64,000 bases of DNA from Pseudoalteromonas luteoviolacea (GTDB lineage Bacteria; Pseudomonadota; Gammaproteobacteria; Enterobacterales; Alteromonadaceae). The position numbers and the translations under genes were made by a program. Location of the stretch: positions 970,500-1,034,499 of the forward strand of contig NZ_JWIC01000007.1 in the NCBI RefSeq assembly GCF_000814765.1. Direction: 5' to 3'. Below, in pieces: positions 13,800-22,522 of the stretch (positions are counted from its first letter, which is position 1; every line of letters begins with the position of its first letter). Under the pieces are notes generated by a model that searched no databases, had not been told where the DNA came from, and was given only the letters and a program-made list of their open reading frames with translations.

Positions 13800-14429
13800 T
13801 CACGGCTTAAAGTCAATGGCATCAAAACGCTTTTGAATTGCGTCTTTGTGATCTGTATTCTGTTCTAAATAGGTGCCTGCAAGCATTTCTTCTCGTTGCC
13901 GCTCCAATACCTGTCGCCTATCGTTCAGTACGCTTTTGAGCTTTTCTTTATCACTGCTCAGCAGAGTTTGAGAGCTGTTGATGTCTTGTTCCATTAAGTT
14001 GAGCATATCAATACGTACGCCCATTTCTTTATACTTTAAAAAATCAATGCCGAGGCTTCCAAACAAGAGTGCTTCATTGATTTCATGCTGTTCAATTTCA
14101 ACCTCGATGGGCATGTCCATAATTTCAATAGTGGTTTCTTTGTAAAGCTGAATTTCTCTCAAACGTTCATCTTCGAGTTCGGGGTCGACTCGCTCTTTAG
14201 CTATCTCGAGTGCGAGTTGATAATACTCGCGGGCTTGATCTGATATTTCGTCATAATTTCGATTAAGAGACACAGGCATAACGAGATCGGGGTCGGTGAC
14301 TTCAGGTTTGCTATTGATTGTTTTGTTCAACAGTGACGCAAACTCAGCGTGTTTTTCAATGCTTTTATTCATTGCATTGTGTTGGCTTTGAAATGCTCGA
14401 TTTTGATTGATGACAGAGATGATACTCAT
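13800..14429 (-). CDS. Uncharacterised cytoplasmic protein, first of a tandem paralogous pair
   Basis: 209 residues, helical and charged, without export signal. The conserved block NEALLFGSLGIDFLKYKE and GVRIDMLNLME is shared with the downstream paralogue at 13173-13754. This copy has a longer C-terminal tail (DHKDAIQKRFDAIDF). AAGGA stands at proper distance from the ATG. Divergence between the copies is substantial, so the duplication is old. Nothing in the sequence shows a function; a structural or adaptor role is possible from the coiled-coil character. Confidence 0.7.
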   Translation of the reverse strand: MSIISVINQNRAFQSQHNAMNKSIEKHAEFASLLNKTINSKPEVTDPDLVMPVSLNRNYDEISDQAREYYQLALEIAKERVDPELEDERLREIQLYKETTIEIMDMPIEVEIEQHEINEALLFGSLGIDFLKYKEMGVRIDMLNLMEQDINSSQTLLSSDKEKLKSVLNDRRQVLERQREEMLAGTYLEQNTDHKDAIQKRFDAIDFKP

Positions 14430-14596
14430 TGATATATCCTTATAAGCGGCAACAGTGATAAAAACCTTAATTTTTTAGCAAGTTATAGGCCAGTTTATGC
14501 GGATATAAAGAAGTAATATGCTTTTATTATGCAGTTCAAAGAACGGTATAGTCTGATAGGCTTTATAGATAAAGCGAATGACAAACGCTGTGATAT

Positions 14597-14624
14597 AAAA
14601 AAGGCGGCAAGTGAATTTGCCGCC
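14597..14624 (-). terminator. Rho-independent terminator of the TonB receptor gene
   Basis: Read on the minus strand: an 8-bp GC-rich stem (GGCGGCAA with TTGCCGCC), a 6-nt loop and a run of six T. It begins 20 nt after the stop. Confidence 0.92.
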
Positions 14625-14643
14625 GATTAAATATTTAAAATAT

Positions 14644-17115
14644 TTAGAACTGGTAGTTGAACGTGAGCTCAGCGTTGCGTTCGTTAGCAGGTAAACCGCC
14701 TAAGAATAGCGCTTTACTGTAGTGTGTGCCGTCAGTTAAGTTCTCAATATTTAGCTGGAGGTGATAATTGTCAAAGTAGTAAGCTGCTGACATATCCCAA
14801 CGGGTGTAGCCATCGATTTTCGCCGTTGGCAAACCAAATGAAGGGTGGTTTACGGTACGTTCACCCACATATTGCATGCCTAAACTGAGTTCCAGATCAC
14901 CACCAAATACTTGATTAACAGTGTGTGTTAACCAAGTGCCAGCCATTTTTTCAGGGATCCCTTTTTTGGCTGCTTCTCTTTTGTCTGGATCTGATTCCTG
15001 GTGATGAATGGATAATGCTTCTTGATATGTTGCATTCACGTTTAGCTTCCATGCTTCGGCAAGTGCTAGGTTCAAGTCAAATTCGACACCTTTAGTCGTT
15101 TCATTGTTGTCGTATTTGAACTCAGGAATACCTGCGTTAAACTCAGCGCCTTTTTGCTCATCATACTCAGGGTTGCTATAACGTAAGTTAGTACGTTTAG
15201 TGTCAAATATAACAATTGAACCAAGTAGATCTTCGTCAAATGCAGTAAAGCGGATACCAATATCTAGAGTCTCTGATTCTGAGTCAGGTTGATTCGGTGT
15301 TTCCACGCCATTTGTGATTGTAGATAAAATACCGAAAGCTGTGCGGCCTTTACCAACGTTCACAAATGCCGAAACTTCAGGGATGATTTGATAGTTAATA
15401 CCAAGTGAATAGGTCAGGCCAGAATCATCAGTATCATATTCAGGCCTCATCCCTTTGACTCTATCAGTACCTAGGTGCTGATATTCTTGCTTAATTGTGG
15501 TGTAAGCAACGCCAGCTCGCGCAGTTAGTGCGTCTGTTAGATACAAGACTTCTTGAGCGCTAATACCGTATGCAGTAAGTGATTTATTGTAGTTACTTCT
15601 TACACTTGGGTCGTAATCCATAAAATCACCCGCGCCCCAGTTTGGATTACGAATGTCTAAAATATATGGGATTGCATTGCTAGACTTATTACCATCAGCA
15701 TCATAGGCAGACCATTGCTTAAATGACATATCGCGTTGTTCGTAGTTTGCACTGATAAGGTGTTCACCGCTGATATCACCATAGCTCCATCCAAGCTGCA
15801 AGTCCGCAAAGTATTGCCATGTTTGTTCATTAGAAATAGCACGTCGGTATTCTTGGCGACGCGCTGCATAAGGGTGTAGCTCACCATCGTCAGTGACTAA
15901 CGGAGCGCGCGGGTTCGCGTTGATGATTGAACCATGCGCGCGGTCTGAGCGGTTCCAGTAAACATAGTTGTAAGCACCTGTTTGACGTACCAAATCTGAA
16001 TCATATTCGCGCCACAGAACTTGCTGAGTTAACGTCGACTCTTCACCCAAGTGCCAATCATGGCGAAGTTTAAAGCGCAATTCTTGGCCGTCGTTAGGCG
16101 TAGATAACGGAGAAATGAGGCTTGAGTCACCTAAATCAATCGGTCGTAGACCGTCTGTTGTATTAATAGAGGCAGCAAGTTGTTCACGTTGCGCTTCGGT
16201 TAATTGAACACCTAAGTACTCAATGTCGCCTGTTTCGTTAGTGATAAACTTCGGGTCATTTGGTACATCTGCGCCTGTAAGCTTTCTTGGATCACCATTA
16301 ATACTGTCCCAGTTAACGATTCGTACCGGATCGCCTACGGAGTCAACTTGCATGGCATCATCAACATACGCCGCTGAGAACAACAGTGAATGATCTTTAG
16401 ATGCTTCAAACTTCAGGCTCGCATATACTTCATCGCGGTCTTGTTGCAGGTCACGGTAGCCATCGCTGCGCTCATGATTCAGTACCACGCGATATGCTAA
16501 GTCATCAGTGATTGCGTTGGTTGCATCTAGCATGAGTCCATAGGTATTCCAGCTACCTACTTTTGCACTCAGCGCATAAGCTTCTTCAAACTGAGGCTTT
16601 TTCTCAATTAAGTTAACTACACCACCCGCTGCGCCAATACCATATAGACCTGTTGCTGGGCCTTTTAACACTTCCATGCTTTCAATATTTGTCATAGAGC
16701 GAGTCGGATTATAACTGTTACCCAAGCTCGCACCGCCGTACATACCGTCGTATGTATAGTTGACACCTAAACCTCGGATCGCAAGGTTATCGCCAATACC
16801 ATAGTTGTTACCGGCTTGTGTAAAGCCACTCACATTTCTGATAGCGTCTTGTAGTGTAATTGCAGATTGAGAATCTAGTAATTCTTTATCAACAACCACG
16901 ACTGCAGCCGGAGTTTGCATCAGGGCCATGTTTGATTTGGTGGCTGTACCTGATTCTAAAATCAGAGCATTGTGCTTGTTATAAACGCTGATGCGCTCGA
17001 TGTCATCTTGGGCTTGTTCTGCAGCCTGAGCTGTTGCGACAACGCCGCCTAGTAAAGCAACTTTAATCGCAGTTGCAAGAACACTTTTTGAATTTAGTGA
17101 ACGAGAGAATTGCAT
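14644..17115 (-). CDS. TonB-dependent siderophore receptor
   Basis: 823 residues from the ATG at 17115, chosen because GGAG lies 6 nt upstream and the signal peptide then starts normally (MQFSRS to TAQA). The plug domain spans about residues 45-165: QTPAAVVVVDKELLDSQ, LQDAIRNVSGF, AIRGLGV and VLKGPATGLYG, the pattern of TonB-dependent siderophore receptors. The rest is a 22-strand-type barrel ending in NAELTFNYQF with the terminal Phe needed for outer-membrane insertion. It takes up a ferric siderophore, probably using TonB-ExbBD encoded elsewhere. The ligand cannot be told from sequence. A Fur-box-like palindrome lies 65 bp upstream, so iron repression is likely. No siderophore synthesis genes are in the window. 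Confidence 0.9.
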   Translation of the reverse strand: MQFSRSLNSKSVLATAIKVALLGGVVATAQAAEQAQDDIERISVYNKHNALILESGTATKSNMALMQTPAAVVVVDKELLDSQSAITLQDAIRNVSGFTQAGNNYGIGDNLAIRGLGVNYTYDGMYGGASLGNSYNPTRSMTNIESMEVLKGPATGLYGIGAAGGVVNLIEKKPQFEEAYALSAKVGSWNTYGLMLDATNAITDDLAYRVVLNHERSDGYRDLQQDRDEVYASLKFEASKDHSLLFSAAYVDDAMQVDSVGDPVRIVNWDSINGDPRKLTGADVPNDPKFITNETGDIEYLGVQLTEAQREQLAASINTTDGLRPIDLGDSSLISPLSTPNDGQELRFKLRHDWHLGEESTLTQQVLWREYDSDLVRQTGAYNYVYWNRSDRAHGSIINANPRAPLVTDDGELHPYAARRQEYRRAISNEQTWQYFADLQLGWSYGDISGEHLISANYEQRDMSFKQWSAYDADGNKSSNAIPYILDIRNPNWGAGDFMDYDPSVRSNYNKSLTAYGISAQEVLYLTDALTARAGVAYTTIKQEYQHLGTDRVKGMRPEYDTDDSGLTYSLGINYQIIPEVSAFVNVGKGRTAFGILSTITNGVETPNQPDSESETLDIGIRFTAFDEDLLGSIVIFDTKRTNLRYSNPEYDEQKGAEFNAGIPEFKYDNNETTKGVEFDLNLALAEAWKLNVNATYQEALSIHHQESDPDKREAAKKGIPEKMAGTWLTHTVNQVFGGDLELSLGMQYVGERTVNHPSFGLPTAKIDGYTRWDMSAAYYFDNYHLQLNIENLTDGTHYSKALFLGGLPANERNAELTFNYQF

Positions 17116-17179
17116 ATTACACTCCATACTTCGCAATATGATTGTTTATTCGCAGAGGGGGCGCATACTAACAGTGATG

Positions 17180-17204
17180 GCAAATGATAACAACTCTCAT
17201 TTGC
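17180..17204 (-). promoter_or_regulatory. Fur-box-like palindrome upstream of the receptor
   Basis: 25-bp imperfect palindrome with perfect 8-bp outer arms (GCAAATGA and TCATTTGC) and a TGATAAC core resembling one half of the Fur 7-1-7 motif. Position and neighbouring gene support iron regulation. Confidence 0.55.
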
Positions 17205-17393
17205 GTTTAATAAAAGTTGCCAAAGTTAATCAATGTAGCAAGTTTGTTTATTTGTTTTTTATATGTGTTTTATGGGTTTTTTAATTGTTTTTATTTGTGT
17301 TTTTATCGTTTTTTATTTGGGAGGAGGATGTTTGATTTGTTGCAGTGATTGCGTTGTTGGTTACTGGTCTTATAAGAATGAAAATTGCACAAC

Positions 17394-18086
17394 TTATTGT
17401 TTACATTGCGCTGAGCGAACAATCTCAATGTAGTGCGCCATGCTTTTTGTCTGCTCGAACAAAAAGGTTTCTTCTTTTTTCTCCACGGCTTTTATTCTAT
17501 CCAGTCTAAACTCACGATATGCATTGCGCAGTAAACAGAAGGCAATAATGGTCCATTTTCCTCCCCAATAGACCAACCCGAGCGGTTCGATATCTCGTGT
17601 ACTTTGCACTTCATGGGCATCTTCGTAATATAAACAAAGTCGATTTCTACTCTCTATTGCTAAGCGGATTATCTGGCTATGATTTTGATCTTTCTCACCA
17701 TGAGCGTAGCCTACTGCAAGAAAAGGTAGGTTATCGTTAAGCTGCTTGAGGTGAGGGGGTAAAACGGCATCAATTTTAGCAATGGCAGATTGAGCGTGTT
17801 GTGATAATTGTGGGTCAGTCCACGCCTTTATCATTTGGCTGCCGATAAGCAAAGCTTGAAGCTCTTGAGGAGAAAACATCATCGGCGGTAAATCATAGTC
17901 TCGGATTAAATACCCAATACCAGCCTCGCCCTCTACGGGGACGCCAGAAGTTTGTAGATTTTGAATATCTCGGTAAATCGTGCGCTCAGACACTGCCAAT
18001 CGCTCGGCTAGCTGTTTAGCGGTCACTGCTACTTTGCGACCTTTTAAGTGATTGACGAGTTGAAACAATCGTTCTGATTTGTGCAC
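17394..18086 (-). CDS. YafY-like transcriptional regulator (HTH + WYL)
   Basis: 230 residues. An N-terminal winged helix-turn-helix (about 6-60, AKQLAERLAVSERTIYRDIQNL) is followed by a linker and a WYL domain (about 135-215, RLCLYYEDAHE to YREFRLDRI). WYL domains sense small ligands or nucleic acids. The gene starts 19 bp after the stop of the ABM-like gene, so both are probably one transcript. This pairing is common for YafY-type regulators and small oxidative-stress or detoxification proteins. Target genes are not evident, though autoregulation of the pair is likely. Confidence 0.85.
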   Translation of the reverse strand: MHKSERLFQLVNHLKGRKVAVTAKQLAERLAVSERTIYRDIQNLQTSGVPVEGEAGIGYLIRDYDLPPMMFSPQELQALLIGSQMIKAWTDPQLSQHAQSAIAKIDAVLPPHLKQLNDNLPFLAVGYAHGEKDQNHSQIIRLAIESRNRLCLYYEDAHEVQSTRDIEPLGLVYWGGKWTIIAFCLLRNAYREFRLDRIKAVEKKEETFLFEQTKSMAHYIEIVRSAQCKQ

Positions 18087-18105
18087 GATTTACTCCACTA
18101 ATAAT

Positions 18106-18423
18106 TTAAGCAGTACAGTCACTTTGTGATAGCACCGAGTGATGGCTGATCCCAACTGACTCCGAATCAACTAACGCACAATATGCCTGACATACAGCTG
18201 TTTCTTCAAACGCCAGTTGCATGTGTTGACAGTCTTCCATGGTTTGCCAATAACTAATATCAACGAATGTATCTGTATTGGCTTGCTGTGCTAATGAGCG
18301 ATAGATAAAGCCAGGTTGTTTGGCCACAAACTCTCCAGATGCAGTACTCTTTTCCATTAGTTGCTCTAGCGATACGCCTTTGTTCAATGTGAATGAAACG
18401 ATTTTAATGACATTTTGATTCAT
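18106..18423 (-). CDS. Small ABM/dimeric alpha-beta barrel protein
   Basis: 105 residues. The pattern fits the dimeric ferredoxin-like barrel superfamily (antibiotic biosynthesis monooxygenase / NIPSNAP-like): a strand VIKIVSFTL, helix, QPGFIYRSLAQ, then FVDISYWQTMEDCQHM with the W and helix typical of the family. The reaction is unknown. AAGGAG lies 9 nt upstream of the ATG. First gene of a two-gene unit with the WYL regulator. Confidence 0.7.
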   Translation of the reverse strand: MNQNVIKIVSFTLNKGVSLEQLMEKSTASGEFVAKQPGFIYRSLAQQANTDTFVDISYWQTMEDCQHMQLAFEETAVCQAYCALVDSESVGISHHSVLSQSDCTA

Positions 18424-18631
18424 AATAGCTTGCTCCTTATTGTTGGTCTCACAATTAGAGCAAAGGGCAGTGTCAGGGAACGTCAGTAGCGTGGCATTTT
18501 ACGTGATACCGGCTCATTTTATAAAAGCTAACTGCGGCATATCTCACCGTATATTATCACGCCAAGTCATAGTCTCAATTTGTAAAGCTTAGGTTCGTGG
18601 ACTTTATTGTAGTGACTTGATAGCAAGGCGA

Positions 18632-19621
18632 TCATTTATTGCTCGGATAAAGTGTACCGTTTGTCTTAATAATTTGAAGCCATTGTTCAACCATCGCATC
18701 AGCATACTCTATCTCTTCTTCAGACATGTTTAGGTACTGCTTTTGTTCATAAAAACTGTAACGGTTGTATATATCGTCATTGTCCGTTATTTCCATGATG
18801 AGTTTATTTAAGGCATAAGACTTGGCAAAGCTATGTTCATCACTTTGTTGTTGTGTGTAGTATAGGTTTGACAATGCCATTATGGCTTTTTCACTGCCAT
18901 GCTGACTTGCGTGTTGTAAAAATTCCAATCTTTGCTTTTTAAATTTATCTCGTGTCGCAATATACAGAGCTCTATTTTCCGTCGTTATATTTTGTGATTT
19001 CATAAAAAACTCAGCATGTATATTGGCAAAAGTTTCTTGTGCTGGCACAAATCCATTTCTCGCAGCATCTTCAAGATAAGCGTAATAGGCTTTTGTTTCA
19101 TCATCGCTTAAACCTTTGCAGTAGCTAAACTGATTTAAAGCTGTATCTATGGATATACTTGCATCACTAAATTGTGTTAGCTGCTCTAACTTAGTATTCA
19201 ATTGGTCATCATTCTTGGGTGAGAATAAACAGTACTTGAGGTTTTGGGCAATAATATACTTTGATTCTAAATTGCCGCTTTTCGACTTTTCGAGCAGTTT
19301 TTCAAAATGCGTTTTGAAATTGCCCTCTAGTCGCCAGGTGGGCTTACTCTTAACTAACAGTCGTGGATGACTCTGAACGACTGTGTGGGTTAACTCAATT
19401 GGAAGTTGTTGATTTTGCATGGGGCTAAGCGCTGCTTCGCCTTGGTTTTTCGAGCATAAGTCGTCGCTACTGAAACGGGCGTTGTATTGAATGTGTTCAG
19501 CCTGCGTATTCGATTTATTATAAAAATGATATGCGGTTAGTAAAAGGGCGAAGAAAAGCAATAAGCTCAATAATATAATTCGTTTATTTTCTGCAATAGG
19601 CTGTGTATGGCGCTTGTTCAC
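18632..19621 (-). CDS. Membrane-anchored Sel1-like repeat protein
   Basis: 329 residues if started at the GTG at 19621. The open frame extends upstream to 19762, but that stretch holds an intrinsic terminator (19688-19718) and a TATGAT -10-like hexamer, so the longer start is unlikely. From the GTG, a positively charged start (NKRHTQP, ENKR) precedes one hydrophobic segment (about residues 15-33), giving a single inner-membrane anchor with a periplasmic body. Helical pairs around DAARNGFVPAQETFA and HASQHGSEKAIMALSNLYY resemble Sel1/TPR-like repeats, which bind proteins. Partner unknown. It stands alone. Confidence 0.6.
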   Translation of the reverse strand: MNKRHTQPIAENKRIILLSLLLFFALLLTAYHFYNKSNTQAEHIQYNARFSSDDLCSKNQGEAALSPMQNQQLPIELTHTVVQSHPRLLVKSKPTWRLEGNFKTHFEKLLEKSKSGNLESKYIIAQNLKYCLFSPKNDDQLNTKLEQLTQFSDASISIDTALNQFSYCKGLSDDETKAYYAYLEDAARNGFVPAQETFANIHAEFFMKSQNITTENRALYIATRDKFKKQRLEFLQHASQHGSEKAIMALSNLYYTQQQSDEHSFAKSYALNKLIMEITDNDDIYNRYSFYEQKQYLNMSEEEIEYADAMVEQWLQIIKTNGTLYPSNK

Positions 19622-19687
19622 AATGTAAACTTTATCTAGAAAAGTTACGGTATCATATAGCGTTTTTACTATACTTAATAGTTTAAT

Positions 19688-19718
19688 TGTAAAAGGCTTG
19701 CTGAAGCGGCAAGCCTTT
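19688..19718 (-). terminator. Rho-independent terminator on the minus strand
   Basis: 10-bp stem (19692-19701 with 19709-19718), 7-nt loop, T run on the minus strand. It probably ends transcripts from the TonB-C-like gene, and it separates them from the Sel1-like gene. Confidence 0.7.
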
Positions 19719-19976
19719 GCAAGGAAATTAAATGATTTTCTTTTACTCGATATGTGTAACATAAAATCAGATGAGAATAGCTTTATCCACCATGATCATT
19801 AATAAATAACGGCTATATTTTAGGTAAATAACACCTTTAAAGAAATTACAGGTGTTTTTATTGCGTCATTGAATGCGATTGGCTATTTAATGGTGGTTAA
19901 TTAATTTTAATAAGTGGCTTTCTTAATTTGTAGATGAGCTAACCTTCAAGATAATTAGCCCATTGATTTAACGAGG

Positions 19977-20270
19977 TTATTTGTCCGTGATTTTGAAGTC
20001 CAGTTGTGCTTTTTCACCTATTTTTTTTACCGGCTTACCATTGATCATTTTTGGCTTATACTGCCATTTTTTGATCGCTTCAATGGCCTTTTTGTCAAAA
20101 AAACCATTATGACTGGAGTCGATAACAATGATATTTTCTGTGTGTCCTTGTTCATTGACATCAAAAGAGAGTTGTACATAGGCATCTCCTGACATGAGCT
20201 CGTCTTTTGTAGGGGTAGTTGAGCATGCTGTTAAGAATAGAAGCGGTATTAATGTGAGAATTTTTTTCAT
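19977..20270 (-). CDS. TonB C-terminal-domain-like lipoprotein
   Basis: 97 residues. A signal peptide ends in LTAC (Cys16). The mature part is essentially one TonB C-terminal domain: YVQLSFDVNEQGHTENIIVIDSS, FDKKAIEAIKKWQYKP and a final strand. In TonB this domain contacts the receptor TonB box, but here the transmembrane helix and proline linker are missing and the protein is lipidated, so it cannot transduce energy in the usual way. Such short TonB-family lipoproteins are common in Alteromonadales and have no assigned role. It follows the putative peptidase gene by 47 bp. Confidence 0.75.
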   Translation of the reverse strand: MKKILTLIPLLFLTACSTTPTKDELMSGDAYVQLSFDVNEQGHTENIIVIDSSHNGFFDKKAIEAIKKWQYKPKMINGKPVKKIGEKAQLDFKITDK

Positions 20271-20317
20271 AAAAGTATTCGTTTTATTATTATTAATATT
20301 TGATAACTGTTAGTCGT

Positions 20318-20851
20318 TTACCAGTCTTCACTATATTTTTTATTGGCTTTAAAGGCTTCAACTTCAAGTGGCGAGTCATTGTAACCATATTTTGCTAAAT
20401 CAGAGAAGTGTTGTGTCACAATGGTATCTAGATTAGAGCGCTCAATTTGTAAAACATGCACTAATTCATGCGCAAGTTTTGGGCGATTCAGGTCAAACCC
20501 TTTCCTAACATAAATTGAATAGCCAAACACTTGTGCGTTGTTAATGATGCCGTCTCCGATAAAGCCGAGCGCTTCACCTAAGGTTTTTAGTGCGAAATTT
20601 TCACGCGGGAAAGGGACTTCATCAACATACACAATTCTGACTTTTTCAGGGTGGCGTATGCCTATTTGGGCGGCTAGGGTAAGCTCTCTATTATTTAAAG
20701 GCTCGCCCGCTTTCACACCTTCCTTTTCGATACCATGAGCCCATACAATGTATTGAGGTAGTAACACCACGGAGATGACTTTTTGGTAATTGTAAGCCGT
20801 AATGGCGATAGCTATGACAGTCAAAAGTAACGTCATTTTTATAATTTTCAT
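20318..20851 (-). CDS. Small membrane-anchored putative zinc peptidase
   Basis: 177 residues from the ATG at 20851, preferred over a further upstream start because the N-terminal helix (MKIIKMTLLLTVIAIAI) then lies at the beginning. One N-terminal membrane segment is followed by a soluble domain containing HELVHVLQIER, an HExxH zinc motif, with a Glu/Asp-rich stretch after it (SPLEVEAF) where a third ligand may sit. It resembles the DUF4157-like group of small metallopeptidase-fold proteins. Substrate unknown. Probably co-transcribed with the TonB-C-like lipoprotein. Confidence 0.6.
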   Translation of the reverse strand: MKIIKMTLLLTVIAIAITAYNYQKVISVVLLPQYIVWAHGIEKEGVKAGEPLNNRELTLAAQIGIRHPEKVRIVYVDEVPFPRENFALKTLGEALGFIGDGIINNAQVFGYSIYVRKGFDLNRPKLAHELVHVLQIERSNLDTIVTQHFSDLAKYGYNDSPLEVEAFKANKKYSEDW

Positions 20852-20994
20852 TGTTAAAATTGCCTGGTTAGTTATTGTTCTAATGGCTGCTAATTGGGCA
20901 CTTTCAACCACTTTGCTATTTTTTAAACACAAAAGTAAGGCTTATTGAAGCACCCAGATACGTTGATGTAAATATCCTTTTTTCATTGCGTTAT

Positions 20995-21027
20995 GAATAC
21001 GGTGATCATTAAGCCATCACTGTATTC
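20995..21027. promoter_or_regulatory. 12-bp inverted repeat between divergent genes
   Basis: Arms 20995-21006 and 21016-21027 (GAATACGGTGAT with ATCACTGTATTC, one G-T pair) around a 9-nt spacer. No T run follows on either strand, so it is not a terminator. It lies 90 bp upstream of the LysE-type gene and 144 bp upstream of the peptidase gene, fitting an operator. Confidence 0.45.
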
Positions 21028-21116
21028 GATGAAAAACTGACTGTAGTGCAATTTTTTATTCACATTGAGTCGGTAACTTAGGTAAACTCGCCGCCTGAAG
21101 TTTTCTGGAGGTAATG

Positions 21117-21743
21117 ATGGATTTATCAGCGTGGCTAAGTTTGGCCTTGATCTGTACATTAGGTGCGATGTCGCCTGGCCCGAGTTTAGCAGTGGTACTG
21201 CGTCATAGTATTAATAGCGGCCCTAGCGCTGGCATTTCTGCAAGTGTTGCGCATGCATTAGGCGTAGGCAGCTATGCTGCGCTATCAATATTAGGGCTAG
21301 CCAGCTTAATTGCGCAATTCCCGGCGGTGTATACGTTTCTTTTGTATATTGGCGCTGCTTACTTAGCCTATTTGGGCTATAAAATATTGACAAGTAAACC
21401 GGCAGATGGGGGCGACTCAGCCGAATCTCCCAGTGCTAGCGCCGATTGGATTATTGCCGCAAAAGAGGGGTTTACAGTTGCATTTGTAAACCCAAAAACA
21501 GCCATCTTTTTTGTCGCATTGTTCTCTCAGTTTATTGACCCTGAGGCAATGACTTTTACACTCGCGTTTTTAATGTGTTTTACCGTGTTTATCATAGATG
21601 CTGTGTGGTTTATTGGTGTGTCTATTGCCGCCTCTACTGCAAAACAACGCTTTAACTTACAGTCAAAGCAGGGCTTTATTTCTAAAGTGTTGGGCATTGC
21701 ATTCATCCTGCTGGCTGTGCGTGTTTTATATCAAACGATATAG
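21117..21743 (+). CDS. LysE/RhtB family amino-acid exporter
   Basis: 208 residues from the ATG at 21117. GGAGG stands 5 nt upstream, which fits better than the ATG three bases earlier. About six membrane helices. The N-terminal GAMSPGPSLAVVLRHSINSGPSAGISASVAHALGVG pattern is the hallmark of the LysE/RhtB superfamily (its conserved Pro-Gly-Pro is in helix 1), and FVNPKTAIFFVALFSQF is the typical second-half motif. These inner-membrane proteins export amino acids or their derivatives; the substrate is not predictable here. Confidence 0.9.
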   Translation: MDLSAWLSLALICTLGAMSPGPSLAVVLRHSINSGPSAGISASVAHALGVGSYAALSILGLASLIAQFPAVYTFLLYIGAAYLAYLGYKILTSKPADGGDSAESPSASADWIIAAKEGFTVAFVNPKTAIFFVALFSQFIDPEAMTFTLAFLMCFTVFIIDAVWFIGVSIAASTAKQRFNLQSKQGFISKVLGIAFILLAVRVLYQTI

Positions 21744-21755
21744 TATTGCTCATTA

Positions 21756-21779
21756 TCAGCGGCATAAAAATGCCGCTGA
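21756..21779. terminator. Hairpin between convergent genes
   Basis: Perfect 9-bp stem (TCAGCGGCA with TGCCGCTGA) and 6-nt loop, 12 nt after the LysE stop and 6 nt before the end of the convergent gene. The T tract is interrupted (GATTTTCATATTTT), so efficiency is uncertain. Confidence 0.7.
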
Positions 21780-21785
21780 AGATTT

Positions 21786-22415
21786 TCATATTTTAGATTT
21801 GAGATAATGACTGAGTATGAGCAGCTTTAACATCGGATTTTCTCTTGTGTGATGATTAAACTGTAGCGCAATATAGTCTTGATTACGTGCTATAGCGCGC
21901 TCTACATAGACATGGATATGTAAGTTGTCAGAAAGCTCAAGGTATGCATGTTTATTAGTAAAGTATTTCACATGCGCGGATCCACTCAAAGGAAATGAGG
22001 CAACACAGGCTCCTGACAACGATAGACTTTGTACCGAACAAATAATTTTTGGATAGGTCAGAGAAAATGTAATTGAGGGCGATGGATAAAAACGCCAGCT
22101 TCTTGGGCCTTTACTCGTATCCATAATATCTGGGAGCTTATTGATAAGCGTCAAAAGCGTTGTGATTTTATGCGCGTTTATATCATCGCGATATGTCTCT
22201 TCTCCCAACAAAATACGGTCGATATAAGATTTGTTCGCGAAGTATTGATTGTGCGCTAAATAAAGCGCGAGGGGTTCCACTAACCATAATTGGTATATAC
22301 GCTTTTTTAGCTGTTCTAGGCTGTGCTTTTGCTGCGCAAAGCTGTCGTACTCATCAAAGTGGTTTGTCTCTACTTCATGGAGTAATTTGAGCTCTTCAGG
22401 TGTTAGTTTCATCAT
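21786..22415 (-). CDS. PilZ-like domain protein
   Basis: 209 residues from the ATG at 22415. The longer frame to 22508 overlaps the terminator of the upstream gene and is rejected. The N-terminal half is helical (LTPEELKLLHEVETNHF, a long charged helix), then a C-terminal beta-rich part with IICSVQSLSLSGACVASF, resembling the SLSGA strand of PilZ domains, which bind cyclic di-GMP. The Arg-rich RxxxR motif usually found before that strand is not clear (RSWRFYPSP is a weak candidate), so binding may be lost. Function unknown; possibly a PilZN-type fold plus PilZ. Confidence 0.5.
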   Translation of the reverse strand: MMKLTPEELKLLHEVETNHFDEYDSFAQQKHSLEQLKKRIYQLWLVEPLALYLAHNQYFANKSYIDRILLGEETYRDDINAHKITTLLTLINKLPDIMDTSKGPRSWRFYPSPSITFSLTYPKIICSVQSLSLSGACVASFPLSGSAHVKYFTNKHAYLELSDNLHIHVYVERAIARNQDYIALQFNHHTRENPMLKLLILSHYLKSKI

Positions 22416-22474
22416 AGCAAGCAACCATCCATTGTAATTACATAAAACTAAGCAAAATACGTACCTGTGCTGCA

Positions 22475-22505
22475 TAAAAAAGCGCGACTTATATGGCCGC
22501 GCTTT
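22475..22505 (-). terminator. Rho-independent terminator of the large lipoprotein gene
   Basis: 8-bp stem AAAGCGCG with CGCGCTTT, 11-nt loop, then six T on the minus strand, 18 nt after the stop at 22523. Confidence 0.85.
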
Positions 22506-22522
22506 CACTTGGGTTCGTTTAT

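Noticed and set aside
19622-19762. Longer N-terminus for the Sel1-like gene
   Set aside because: It would cover an intrinsic terminator and promoter-like hexamer and would add a tail with no ribosome site.
22416-22508. Longer N-terminus for the PilZ-like gene
   Set aside because: It overlaps the upstream gene's terminator.
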